In this document: positions 1 through 9,920 of the stretch, one piece after another
Layout: the number at the start of each line of letters is the position of its first letter
Position numbering within the stretch: position 1 is the stretch's first letter
Source of the DNA: Trichomonas vaginalis G3
Lineage: Eukaryota; Parabasalia; Trichomonadida; Trichomonadidae
Assembly: GCF_026262505.1 (NCBI RefSeq)
Contig: NC_067206.1
Location: 34,487,896 to 34,551,895, forward strand
Direction of reading: 5' to 3'
DNA length: 64,000 nt
Translations under genes and position numbers: made by a program
Notes under the pieces: generated by a model
The model's database searches: none
The model's input: only the letters and a program-made list of their open reading frames with translations
What the model was told of the DNA's origin: nothing

Positions 1-3000
1 AATACTACTTGCATCGAATTATACCTCGCTGCATTAGAAGTTTATATTGTTGCCGCTCAAGATTTTATGTTATCATCAAATATAGTCGAAATCGTACAAA
101 TTGCAATGAACGCTGATAACGAATACTTCGATTATGCATTTGAATCACTCCAAGCTACAAGAATCACTGGCCAAATCTTGATAAATTACGTATCTTGCTT
201 TTATGTTGAAAATTCTGATGAAATGAAGCAATATGTCTTCGAAAATCTTTCAAACCTTATTGATTTAATCAATGCTTTCTTCTCATCTCCAAGACTTACG
301 CTTACATTTATTCATTCTGTTGATTTTATCTCAGCGATTATCAAAATATCATATGTACTTGAATTGTTTGAATATTCTGCGACTGTTCTCGTTACAGCTC
401 TTTCTAAACTGAAAAAATCTGATCCGGTAATGTTCCTAATCTTCGATTACTTCGTTGAAGTCCTTCAGAACCAAGAGCAGTATTTGGTTACATTCATTTT
501 GGACCTCTTTATTAATATTTATCCTGAGAATTCTATTGAATTATCTTCATTATTGACTCAAACTCAGTTTATCCAAGAATCAATCAACGTAGTGAGCAGA
601 CATCCAGAGAATATACCACTTATTTTCAAGCTCTTCAATACTTGCTCCAGCGAATCTACGGCTCCAATGTTCCATCTCCTTTCTAAGGCCATTTCCGAGG
701 AAGATGCCGATAAAATCGGAGACGATTTGTTCCAGAATAACTTCAAGAACTGCATTTCATCACTTCCAGTCCTTTACGACATCTTTGGCCCGAAGATGAA
801 ATTATTATTTATCGAAAGAATCATGGTTTGCTGCCGAGCATCCGAGAAAACAACCATAGAGATCAATTCCTCCCTTTTGCCAACGAAAGCTATAGCAACA
901 ATCGCTGAATATCGTCATAAGGACAAAACTGACGAATTCTTCGACTCCCTTTGCAACTTTATCTCATATATGGGTCAGAAATCGCTCACATCTTCTGATC
1001 TCTTGTCACTTATTCAAGTTTTAACACCTTTGCCAGGAAATTTCCGGCCAAAATTCTCAATCCAGATCTTAAATACACTCCACAACATATTTGAGAACAC
1101 GAATCTTGTACCTACATCATTGTTCAAGCTCTACGGAAACGCCATGGCATTGCCAGATGTTACATTAACTAAAAAAGTGACAGAATTTTCATATACATGC
1201 GAAGTTAAGTTCAGAGGAGCGATTGGCAACATATTGAGATTGACATGCACCAACAGCGTCATTATTTCCTTCGATTACGGTGACAAACAGATCTCAATTA
1301 CGATGAAAGACAACGATGGCTCGACAATTCGTGGCGCGTTCAATTTCGAGTTCAGCAAAGGCCAATGGTTCAAACTTGCCATTGTTTATAAACAAGGTGT
1401 CTTCTCATTATACATTAGAGGCGAAAAGAAAGAACTTTTAATGGCCAAAAATGTATTTTTAGAAGGACAAATTGTTAAATCCGGCTTTGGATCACTTTTG
1501 ATTGCTGATTTCGGATCATTCTCATTATTCTCTTGTTCTTTGACTGACGAAGAGATTGCATTGATGTACAAATTCCCATTAGTTCCTTGTTCCTTCTCTC
1601 CTGCCGAACAAGATGACTACGACAACAATTTCGGACCATTGTTCACAGGAAAACTCAATGATAACGCGATTTTCTCATACAACGCGTCATTAATTATCAA
1701 TAACTCATACGCAGTCAACATGGCTCCTTTGCCTGTAACAGGAAGAATGCTGAAACTCGATTGCCAGACATTTTCTTTCCCGTCAAAACCGAAAGCCGCT
1801 CTTTCTTTAATCGGTGGTCCCTCAATTTTCTTGCCACTTTTTGCACAATTGGACATGCCATTGATACCAGACGAAAACATGCCAGTTGAGTATACAATAG
1901 ACCCCGAATTCCTACCAGTTCTTTTGACATTAATCAAATCCGTTTTGGCCAAAACAGCGAAGAACCAAGAAAACTTCATGGATTACGAAGGATTCAGAAT
2001 TCTCAGTTATTTGATTGCGAAATCCAAATTGCAACATATAACTGAAGAAGTCATTATCAAGCTCAAAGAAATCTTCCAAGTCCTGATGATTGTTGGTCTT
2101 GGAAGACAGATGTTGCAACACATTTGGTTCAATCCGAGATTGTGGATTTATTTACCTTTAAATCTGCAATTATTTGTTTACAAAACAATTGATGAAATCT
2201 TCGACGCGGTCTCAATAAAAAGGAAAGTTTGGTTCGCACAAAACATTCCTTATTCACGTGTTCTTTGTTACGTAAAGGTCTGTTACTGGTCAACATATTG
2301 TGACAAAGAATACAACCTTCTTCATGATCCAAAAGTTGATCCAATTACTAAAGAAGTTGAAGCAGAAAGAGATTGTTCGATTATGAAAGAAATCAGAGAA
2401 GTTTTGATGCAATTTGGAGACAAATTAGCCAAAGCAAGATTTACTTTGGGAGATACAACAACATTGATTTATCTTTGCTTGGATAAACACGATTTAGAAT
2501 TGTCTAAATTGTATTTGACAACATTGATGAATTTAATGAATGAAAAAATTGATTTCATTTTGCCAGCAACAAGAACTAACTTCAAATTCCAAACATTTTA
2601 TCCTTTGTTCACTTCACCTGACCAAGAAATCAGAATTTTAGCATTCCACATTGTCATGAGATCCGCATTATTTGATAAAGAGCTCAAGAACCAATTCCTT
2701 CCTCCTTTCTCTTTCTCTCAATGGACGAAAGCAATTTGTTGCTCATTTAACATGATGAATAACGATGAAACATTTGCTGACATTGTTTGGGGATATCTGT
2801 TCGGTTTATTTGATAATAAACAGTTCACAAACATGCCACCAATCAGAGTTTCACAAGGAGAAACAAGGAATTATAACATTCAATACGAATTCTTACTTCC
2901 TCTTGCTTTATTAGTCATTTCTGAGTTCGAAGACGCCAAATGTTTTATTTACATCAAAGCATTGTACACAGCAATCCAAAACCAGTACCAAATGATCCTT

Positions 3001-6000
3001 AAAAAGAATCATTGGATCTACACATTCATTTTCTTCATTGTCACGAGATTGAGAGACAAATCAGGAAATTTGGATGAATCTTCCCAATTTTTGATCGATG
3101 TTTTGTTGTTTATTTACATGCAGAACATGAAAGTTACTGTTATTGATATCAACATGTTCAAAGAGATCAATTATACATTGATCAATTTGAGCTACAAGAC
3201 AAATATCGATTATTCATTTTTGATGAAAATAATTTTGACAAAATTTGTCACAAATTACATCAATGACAAATCAACGAAAACATTGGTCGATGAGTTCTTC
3301 TCAGCTGTCTGGTATTACCTGTTCATGATTCCTTCAACATCTTCACATTATTTGCCTTGTTTCAATGACCAACAAACTGAGTATTTCAAGAAAGTTCAGT
3401 ACTCAGATTGTGTCCACTTTTATTTGTCAACAAATCCAATACAAATCAATTTCTGCTACTCAATCAGAAGCAAACAAAACGGAGAGTGGTTAGACAATGA
3501 ATTGGCTGAACTTTGTTTGAGCAAGATGAGATCTTTGTCATTAAATAATGAACAAAGAACAATGATGTCTTTCATTTTGGGAAGATGTTTGGCACATCCA
3601 AACACATTTTCGAATTTCATGAGATATATTCGAGATGTTACTAAGTTCATCAGCGGACACAGTGACAATGATTTAAGTGTTTTGGTCTGTTACATGTCAG
3701 GATTGATCAAATGCTACAATGCAACAGAAAATGGACATCCATCACATCTCTATTTGCAAGAGGATTCACAAGCTTTCCATAAGTTGATTCACTTCGCGTT
3801 CAAGGAATCAACGAAATGGGGATCATCATTACAAAGCTTTGAATCAGCTTACAAATCAACAGGACACAATTTCTCTCATGAAATTCTCATGGAATTATGT
3901 AAAACAGAACAAGGAATTGATTCAACGGCCGCAAAATTGAAACAGAATATCAATGAATACTACGAAAGAGGACTCAAGTCAAACCAGAAGTATTCAGTGA
4001 TATTCAAACACATCCATCCAGATCCAAATGCAAGACAAGACCCAGGAACAGAACAAGTCAAATCAAAACTGTTATATATTGCAGATGAAGTAAAGAATGA
4101 TAACATGAGAGGTCTTTCAATTTACACGAGATTGTGGCACTCTTTGGGCTACGGAAATGGTATTTGGAAGTCCACAGAGAACGATTCAAGTGTACATTGG
4201 AAGATTTCAAACTTCATGTCACGTAAAGGAAGAAGAGGAAGATTAGTTATGAACTACAATTTCGATGACCATAAAAACGCTTCACTTTTACGTGATTTAG
4301 GAAATCCTTTGGATGCAGCTGAACAATACAAGAAACACATGGCTGAGATGCGTCTTACATCCTTCTCTGATAACTCCGGTGTTTCAATCATCCCTGAAGA
4401 TTCAATCATCTTCGAAAGAGATGAAAATGACATGAAGCAACTCTTCAAGATCGAAGCCAAATTGATCAGAATGAGAAAGGTTTATTCCGGCCATTTGATC
4501 ATTTACAAGAATTTGACTGTTTTCGAAGTGAAAGATGGAGAAAAAGTCCTCAAAACAGGAAATGTCGAAATCAGATACATCTTCTTAAGACAGTATCTCC
4601 TTCTTGAAACTGCCATCGAAATATTCTCAACGAAATCTTCGATGTACATCGATTTCAGCATCGGACAAAGAGAAAAAGTTTTGAATATTTTGGCTCCTCT
4701 TTGCACGAAAGCGAAATTCATCCAAAGGAAGAAAGAAGACATCAAAGTGTTGGTTGAAAAGGCAAAGAACAAATGGAGAAACAACAAGATGAGTAATTTC
4801 GATTATCTGATGAAATTAAACATCTTTTCTGGTCGTTCTTACAACGATTTGTCCAAATATCCTGTTTTCCCATGGATTATTCAAGATTACAAATCATCAA
4901 AACTCGACTTGAATGATCGCAATTCCTACAGAGATTTGTCGAAACCAATCGGCGCAATCAACCAAGAAAGACTCGCAATACTCGAAGAAAGACTTGATGA
5001 TTCATTCTCCCAGGATGATCAGTTCCTTTACGGTGCATTTTACTCTTCTGCAGCTGTTGTAATTGGTTACTTAATTAGAATTGAACCATTTACTTCACTT
5101 CACATTGAATTACAGAGCGGCAAATTCGATATTGCCGACAGATTGTTCAATGGCATTGCCAACGCATGGGAGTGCTGCAACAAAGTATCAATGGACTTCA
5201 GAGAACTTATCCCTGAATTCTTCTATTTCCCTGATTTCTTGAATAACGACAACGGTTTTGATCTTGGAAAAGTTTCTGCAACAGGAGATGTCGCTTTACC
5301 ACCATGGGCTACAGATGCACAAGACTTCATTGTGAAGAACGCAGCAGCATTAGAATCCCCGATTGTCAGTGAAATGCTTCCAAGATGGATCGATTTAATC
5401 TTCGGAATCACTTCAAGAGGACAGGGTGCAATTAAAGCCAAAAACGTTTTCTGCAAGAACTTCTATGATACATCAATCACTCCTGAAGTCATGAAGAACC
5501 CAACACTTCTCAGTTTCGCTCGTGAATACGCTGCTTGTTTCGGATCTTCCGGATATCAACTCTTCTTTGAGCCTCACAGACAGAAAGTTCAACCAATTCG
5601 CTCCTTCCCACTCGACAATTTCTACGAGAATTACAAACTCTCTAATTATCCATTAGTCGCTGTTGGAGCCATTGGAAATTCATTGATTTCTGTCGACTCA
5701 ATGATGAATGTTTCCTGCTTTGATATCAACACGAAAGGATTCTCGAAATACAACTTCCCATCACGAGTTCTTCCTGATTTCATTGATATCAGTTTGCAGT
5801 CGCAATTAGTAACAATCCTTGAATACAAGATCATCTTCGGATTCACATGGAGTCCGCACATCAACACTGCTGACATCAAGACAGGAAAGATCATACAGAC
5901 AAAGAAATACCATACAATGCCTGTAACATGTATAACTGCTGATAAACATTTAGTCATTTCTTCCGCACAAGATGCAACAGTTGTCATCAAACACAAGAGC

Positions 6001-6504
6001 AGAATTTTCACATTTACTAAGCATAGAGCTCCAGTAAGATGTGTTGCTTTCTCTTCCAATGCTGATCAACTCATTTCTGCTTCAATTGATGGCACAATTA
6101 TTCTTCTTTCTTTGTCAAGAGAAAAAGATACTCATTCTTTCTACATCGATGGTGTTCCTCTCTTCGCAGGAATGAGTGATTCTGGATCATCTGCAATTGT
6201 TTACTTCAACGAAGTTTATAAGATTATATTCTTCGACCAAAACTTACTTTGGCCAAAAGTTATTGATCTTTCAAACCAAGTTGATGCTTTCGTAGTTTTC
6301 TCTTCACCAGATGGAAATTCTTATGTTGCATTGAGTGTTAGAGGAACAGGAATCATTGTTTATAACATGGCAAATGGAAAACAATGCGCATTATTCATGT
6401 GCGAAGCAACAACGTTAAATTATGATAAATCTTCATGCAGATTGATCAGAGGAACTATGCAAGGAGAGATTTCTCTAATGAACATTGTAAATGTTCACCA
6501 ATGA
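1..6504 (+). CDS. BEACH-WD40 protein (5' end outside window)
   Basis: The frame is open from base 1 (22 codons before the first visible ATG at 67) to TGA at 6502-6504, so the gene starts left of the window; 2167 codons are visible. Numbered from the ATG at 67: a long helical-repeat N-terminal region; a concanavalin-like (neurobeachin-type) beta domain around 368-503; a PH-BEACH-like domain around 1454-1545; a BEACH domain around 1573-1840 with the hallmark runs NFDYLMKLNIFSGRSYNDL, YPVFPWIIQDY and SKPIGAIN; and C-terminal WD40 repeats from about 1950 (for example HRAPVRCVAFSSNADQLISA). BEACH proteins are large scaffolds in vesicle fusion, lysosome and receptor trafficking. Family assignment is firm. 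Which BEACH subfamily, and which membrane it serves, cannot be told from this. No disruption is seen. Confidence 0.95.
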   Translation, partial: NTTCIELYLAALEVYIVAAQDFMLSSNIVEIVQIAMNADNEYFDYAFESLQATRITGQILINYVSCFYVENSDEMKQYVFENLSNLIDLINAFFSSPRLTLTFIHSVDFISAIIKISYVLELFEYSATVLVTALSKLKKSDPVMFLIFDYFVEVLQNQEQYLVTFILDLFINIYPENSIELSSLLTQTQFIQESINVVSRHPENIPLIFKLFNTCSSESTAPMFHLLSKAISEEDADKIGDDLFQNNFKNCISSLPVLYDIFGPKMKLLFIERIMVCCRASEKTTIEINSSLLPTKAIATIAEYRHKDKTDEFFDSLCNFISYMGQKSLTSSDLLSLIQVLTPLPGNFRPKFSIQILNTLHNIFENTNLVPTSLFKLYGNAMALPDVTLTKKVTEFSYTCEVKFRGAIGNILRLTCTNSVIISFDYGDKQISITMKDNDGSTIRGAFNFEFSKGQWFKLAIVYKQGVFSLYIRGEKKELLMAKNVFLEGQIVKSGFGSLLIADFGSFSLFSCSLTDEEIALMYKFPLVPCSFSPAEQDDYDNNFGPLFTGKLNDNAIFSYNASLIINNSYAVNMAPLPVTGRMLKLDCQTFSFPSKPKAALSLIGGPSIFLPLFAQLDMPLIPDENMPVEYTIDPEFLPVLLTLIKSVLAKTAKNQENFMDYEGFRILSYLIAKSKLQHITEEVIIKLKEIFQVLMIVGLGRQMLQHIWFNPRLWIYLPLNLQLFVYKTIDEIFDAVSIKRKVWFAQNIPYSRVLCYVKVCYWSTYCDKEYNLLHDPKVDPITKEVEAERDCSIMKEIREVLMQFGDKLAKARFTLGDTTTLIYLCLDKHDLELSKLYLTTLMNLMNEKIDFILPATRTNFKFQTFYPLFTSPDQEIRILAFHIVMRSALFDKELKNQFLPPFSFSQWTKAICCSFNMMNNDETFADIVWGYLFGLFDNKQFTNMPPIRVSQGETRNYNIQYEFLLPLALLVISEFEDAKCFIYIKALYTAIQNQYQMILKKNHWIYTFIFFIVTRLRDKSGNLDESSQFLIDVLLFIYMQNMKVTVIDINMFKEINYTLINLSYKTNIDYSFLMKIILTKFVTNYINDKSTKTLVDEFFSAVWYYLFMIPSTSSHYLPCFNDQQTEYFKKVQYSDCVHFYLSTNPIQINFCYSIRSKQNGEWLDNELAELCLSKMRSLSLNNEQRTMMSFILGRCLAHPNTFSNFMRYIRDVTKFISGHSDNDLSVLVCYMSGLIKCYNATENGHPSHLYLQEDSQAFHKLIHFAFKESTKWGSSLQSFESAYKSTGHNFSHEILMELCKTEQGIDSTAAKLKQNINEYYERGLKSNQKYSVIFKHIHPDPNARQDPGTEQVKSKLLYIADEVKNDNMRGLSIYTRLWHSLGYGNGIWKSTENDSSVHWKISNFMSRKGRRGRLVMNYNFDDHKNASLLRDLGNPLDAAEQYKKHMAEMRLTSFSDNSGVSIIPEDSIIFERDENDMKQLFKIEAKLIRMRKVYSGHLIIYKNLTVFEVKDGEKVLKTGNVEIRYIFLRQYLLLETAIEIFSTKSSMYIDFSIGQREKVLNILAPLCTKAKFIQRKKEDIKVLVEKAKNKWRNNKMSNFDYLMKLNIFSGRSYNDLSKYPVFPWIIQDYKSSKLDLNDRNSYRDLSKPIGAINQERLAILEERLDDSFSQDDQFLYGAFYSSAAVVIGYLIRIEPFTSLHIELQSGKFDIADRLFNGIANAWECCNKVSMDFRELIPEFFYFPDFLNNDNGFDLGKVSATGDVALPPWATDAQDFIVKNAAALESPIVSEMLPRWIDLIFGITSRGQGAIKAKNVFCKNFYDTSITPEVMKNPTLLSFAREYAACFGSSGYQLFFEPHRQKVQPIRSFPLDNFYENYKLSNYPLVAVGAIGNSLISVDSMMNVSCFDINTKGFSKYNFPSRVLPDFIDISLQSQLVTILEYKIIFGFTWSPHINTADIKTGKIIQTKKYHTMPVTCITADKHLVISSAQDATVVIKHKSRIFTFTKHRAPVRCVAFSSNADQLISASIDGTIILLSLSREKDTHSFYIDGVPLFAGMSDSGSSAIVYFNEVYKIIFFDQNLLWPKVIDLSNQVDAFVVFSSPDGNSYVALSVRGTGIIVYNMANGKQCALFMCEATTLNYDKSSCRLIRGTMQGEISLMNIVNVHQ

Positions 6505-6917
6505 ATTGACTAATTTCCTTTTATTTTATTTGTATATTTTATATTGTTAATAAAGATTTTATTATTTCCATTCTTTATATAGAAAAATTTATAAATAAAA
6601 TTTTGGCGGACGTTGTAAAATAAAAAGATCAAACTCAAAGTAATTTGCCACTTTTTAAGTTCTGAATTCAAGTCCCAAACACCAACTTTTTTAAAAAAGT
6701 TTCTATGATGGGTAAAATCGTAAATTATTAATATTATTTTTAATATTCAAATTTTTCATTTACAATTCACCATTAGTTCGTTTCCATTTCAACAATTTAA
6801 TCAATGACTATGTTTTTTAAAGAAAAATTGAAAAATATAATATCACAATTTAAATAAATAAAAAAACTCATATTTACAATTATTATGATATATACATCAT
6901 AAAATATAAAGCGACAA
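6505..6917. other. AT-rich intergenic stretch, nothing recognised
   Basis: This 413-base spacer separates two convergent genes. It holds A/T runs and no credible ORF, tRNA or repeat. Confidence 0.6.
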
Positions 6918-7259
6918 TTAAATAAAGTAATCGAGTGGTTTGATTTGCAAGTACTTGCTTTTTTTGTGTTGATCTTCAAGTACTTGGAATTCGACTCTAT
7001 TATTCTTGACAAATGTATTTATTTGATCAAGATTTTCGTTGACCCAAAACACGCAAGATTTTTTTCGACGATAATATTCTCTGTAAATCGGTATGTGTAA
7101 AAGCTTTGATAATGATGTGCAGAAACTCTTTAATTCAGAAAAATTTGGTTGTTTTTGTAAATTGACAATGATCCATTTATAGCCATCGCAATTATCTGGA
7201 TCAAATCGTACTGCCTTCATTCTCTCAAGGAGCTCCACCTCTTTCTCTGCTTCGTTCAT
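6918..7259 (-). CDS. small hypothetical protein, 113 aa
   Basis: ATG to stop, 113 residues, convergent with the BEACH gene. I do not recognise the family. The protein is soluble-looking with no signal peptide or membrane segment. It has a charged N-terminal helix (KEVELLERMKAVRFDPDNC), a mixed alpha/beta-like core (GYKWIIVNLQ, CVFWVNENLDQINTFV) and a basic YYRRKKSC patch in the middle. The composition, with Trp, Cys and Gly spaced among hydrophobic strands, looks like a folded protein rather than a chance AT-rich frame. No clear TCA initiator-like triplet is seen just upstream, which weakens the call a little. Function unknown. Confidence 0.5.
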   Translation of the reverse strand: MNEAEKEVELLERMKAVRFDPDNCDGYKWIIVNLQKQPNFSELKSFCTSLSKLLHIPIYREYYRRKKSCVFWVNENLDQINTFVKNNRVEFQVLEDQHKKSKYLQIKPLDYFI

Positions 7260-7583
7260 AATGTTTTAGGTAGACTCTTTTCAATTTTTTTCAATTCAAT
7301 TTGAAAAAATAAATGAAATGAAATCATGTCAAAAAGCAAACTACCGATTTTTTAATTTTTTTCGTAAAATATAGACAGTGGTATATATCCTTCCAAACAT
7401 ATTTTTGTGATAATTTGAAGTTGAAGTAAAAAATTCACTAGTCAAAAAAGAATCACTTAATATTTTGAAGGATGGTTACTTTAATCAAATGAGAAGAATA
7501 AACATATGAATACCTTTTGAGTATTACATATGATTTATGAAATTTCATATTATTTTTGCATTAAAAATCTTTTGTTTAATTAA
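7260..7583. other. AT-rich intergenic stretch, nothing recognised
   Basis: 324 bases between two minus-strand genes; it should hold the promoter of the 113-residue gene and the 3' end of the upstream armadillo-like gene. No other structure is seen. Confidence 0.5.
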
Positions 7584-9032
7584 TTAGCTATCAAACATTA
7601 GAGTATCTATATCATCTATAAACTTTTGTAAGCATCCGAATTCATCATCAGGATCTAAAATTTCGATTAATTCTTCTCTAAGGCCTGGTGGCATGTTGAT
7701 CAACGGATGATTGAGACAAGTGGAATTCAATTGTATATCGTAGTTTGCCAATAAATTGGTAAAATCCTTGTCAATTTTTTTCTTGATATTCTCAATTTTC
7801 TGAGGGCCTTGAATTTGAATACGAAGGTATTTTGCAATAGTTCCAAATGCTTGAGAAATCATATTTATGATCTCCCTATTGCATGTTGCTGAAACTTCTT
7901 CTCCAAGTATTATTAATAGTGGATTTTGATTTATTAAATAATTAATTTGGCCTGGAGTTGAATATATCAGCATATAGCATAGCATTTTAATATAACTATT
8001 ATGGCACTCGGAAGAACATGACGATAGAATATCAAAAATAATTTGATACAAATTATTCGAAATTAGCCAATCAACGATATATGATACTGCTTCATAAGAA
8101 TGACAAACGAAATGATTATATAAAATGTTTTCGATGTATGGTACTGATTTTGAAAATAAATTATTTGTTTTTGATGAATTTTCAATTATCCAATTAAAAA
8201 ATATAGCTACATTATAATCGTCCAATAAATTATTTAAATCATCAATCTGGCAAACTAATTCATTAAAAAATTGAACAGCAATAAATACTGATTCTGGAAA
8301 TTGAACAATATTAGAAAAAATATCTGTTGCATTAAATTCTGTGAATTTTAATGCATTCCCCTGAGATTTTCCAATATAAGCTTTTAAAACTAAGAATGAA
8401 TTTGATGGAAAATCCAAATATATTTTATTTGTCATTATTGAATTGAATGGCAAATCAATGTTAATTGCATCAAACGCAGTTGAATAAATTGTAGCTAGAA
8501 GGTGTAATGCTGAATCACATAAATCATTTGGAAATTCTAAAATTGAATTTATTGTACTAAAAATTCCTTTGCTAAGTAATCTATCAAGAGTATTTACAGT
8601 ATCATGTTTTCTATTGATCATTTCTGAAAAAATATTAAGAGCAGATATAGTGAATTTATATGGTAACAATATGGAAAGAGCATCATCAGGAAAATCAAAA
8701 GACTTGTTTGTGCAAAAATGCATTGTGTATAATTCTAATAGCTTTAAAATGATAAGATTATTTTCTTGATCAAGATCATTTTCAGCAAGCCAATCAAATA
8801 ATTGTTCTGTTTGAAAATCTGTAAGGTATATTGTATAATTATTCGTATTTTGTAATAATTCTTGTATAAAATTATGAATATTGCAGATAGTAAATTCTTC
8901 TTCGAAGAAAATTTGCGCTGAATCTAAGTTTGCATCTTCATCCAAACCTAGTATCATGACATTTTCTGTTGTTTCTTTCGCATTGAGGTTGGTTGCATTT
9001 AAAATTAGTTCTTTATCTAATGACTGTTCCAT
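7584..9032 (-). CDS. armadillo-like helical repeat protein, 482 aa
   Basis: ATG to stop, 482 residues. Almost the whole chain is a run of amphipathic helices of roughly 40-residue period (for example ILLPYKFTISALNIFSEMI and GIFSTINSILEFPNDLCDSA), with an acidic N-terminal 50 residues and no membrane segment. This is the look of an ARM/HEAT-type superhelix, and resembles the minus-strand protein at 35740-37107 in size, acidic N-terminus and helix rhythm, so both probably belong to one expanded trichomonad family. Such folds usually bind other proteins; no partner can be named. A TTCATCTT run about 30 bases before the ATG may be the transcription initiator. Assignment rests on helix pattern only. 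Confidence 0.75.
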   Translation of the reverse strand: MEQSLDKELILNATNLNAKETTENVMILGLDEDANLDSAQIFFEEEFTICNIHNFIQELLQNTNNYTIYLTDFQTEQLFDWLAENDLDQENNLIILKLLELYTMHFCTNKSFDFPDDALSILLPYKFTISALNIFSEMINRKHDTVNTLDRLLSKGIFSTINSILEFPNDLCDSALHLLATIYSTAFDAINIDLPFNSIMTNKIYLDFPSNSFLVLKAYIGKSQGNALKFTEFNATDIFSNIVQFPESVFIAVQFFNELVCQIDDLNNLLDDYNVAIFFNWIIENSSKTNNLFSKSVPYIENILYNHFVCHSYEAVSYIVDWLISNNLYQIIFDILSSCSSECHNSYIKMLCYMLIYSTPGQINYLINQNPLLIILGEEVSATCNREIINMISQAFGTIAKYLRIQIQGPQKIENIKKKIDKDFTNLLANYDIQLNSTCLNHPLINMPPGLREELIEILDPDDEFGCLQKFIDDIDTLMFDS

Positions 9033-9920
9033 TTATCTTAAAACTAGTAGGTGCTAAGATGAATTAAGCTAATGGAATTTAGTAATTTTAGATGTTGATG
9101 AAATGCAAAAATAAAATAAATACAAATAGTATTTATGTCAGTTTTTAAAAAATACCTTACAATTTTTAGTCTCATTCGAGAAGCGTTTAGATTAGAATAT
9201 CTTATATGCAAAGATCCATTTTTACAAATTGAAGAGTTAATCATAAAAAGCTTAATATTAAGGTTGGCATTTGGATAGATTACTTGATCGGATTGACATC
9301 ATCTCACGTGAATAGGTTTGTGAAGTGATTTATTACATTCAAATTTTTCACTTCCCTTCTAACCTTACTTATAATTGATAGGTAAAAAGGAGTTTAACTC
9401 AATTTTTGATTCATCACTCAAATCAATTGATTGCACAAGTTCACCTCATATTTTTGATTCAAAAGCCTATATTTCTTTACAAAGGACATTTGTTTGAAAG
9501 GATATCTATACTGCAAGTATGTATCTTTAGCCTATTCTAGTAATACTGCTTTTTCTCAACGTCTATCATTAAAAATATTCCTGCAATGATGCAAACCATC
9601 GTTTTATTATACTTGAAGTAAAGTTAATGATTCCATTTAGGGTATAGATTCTATCTATACCCTAAATATGAGTCCTTTTATCAGGCTAGAAATGGTGTAA
9701 TCACTCTTTATACAGAATAAACTGAAAATATAAATTGTATTTAATCATACTATAATATGGGCAGAATGTGATTAAAGACATTCTTATCAAAAGCCAGAGA
9801 TTAAAACGAAATGAGGTGAGTGAAACATTGCATAAATATTAAAGAAAATAGCATTTGGTTGTAAATTGAATGTGCCCTCAATTTTTTTTATAAAAATGAT
9901 TTGAAAAGTTGATCAATTAA
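9033..9920. other. divergent intergenic region with a hairpin
   Basis: 888 bases between the divergent armadillo-like and BspA-like genes. No ORF of note. It contains the perfect 15-base inverted repeat listed separately, and a TCA initiator-like triplet at 9913-9915, six bases before the BspA ATG. Confidence 0.6.
9635..9667. repeat. perfect 15-bp inverted repeat, 3-nt loop
   Basis: ATTTAGGGTATAGAT at 9635-9649 and its exact reverse complement at 9653-9667 are separated only by TCT. This is a 33-base hairpin or cruciform, or a dimeric protein-binding site, about 250 bases upstream of the BspA-like gene. Confidence 0.85.

Noticed and set aside
9635-9667. Telomere-like TTTAGGG in the hairpin
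   Set aside because: Only single copies in inverted orientation; no tandem array.
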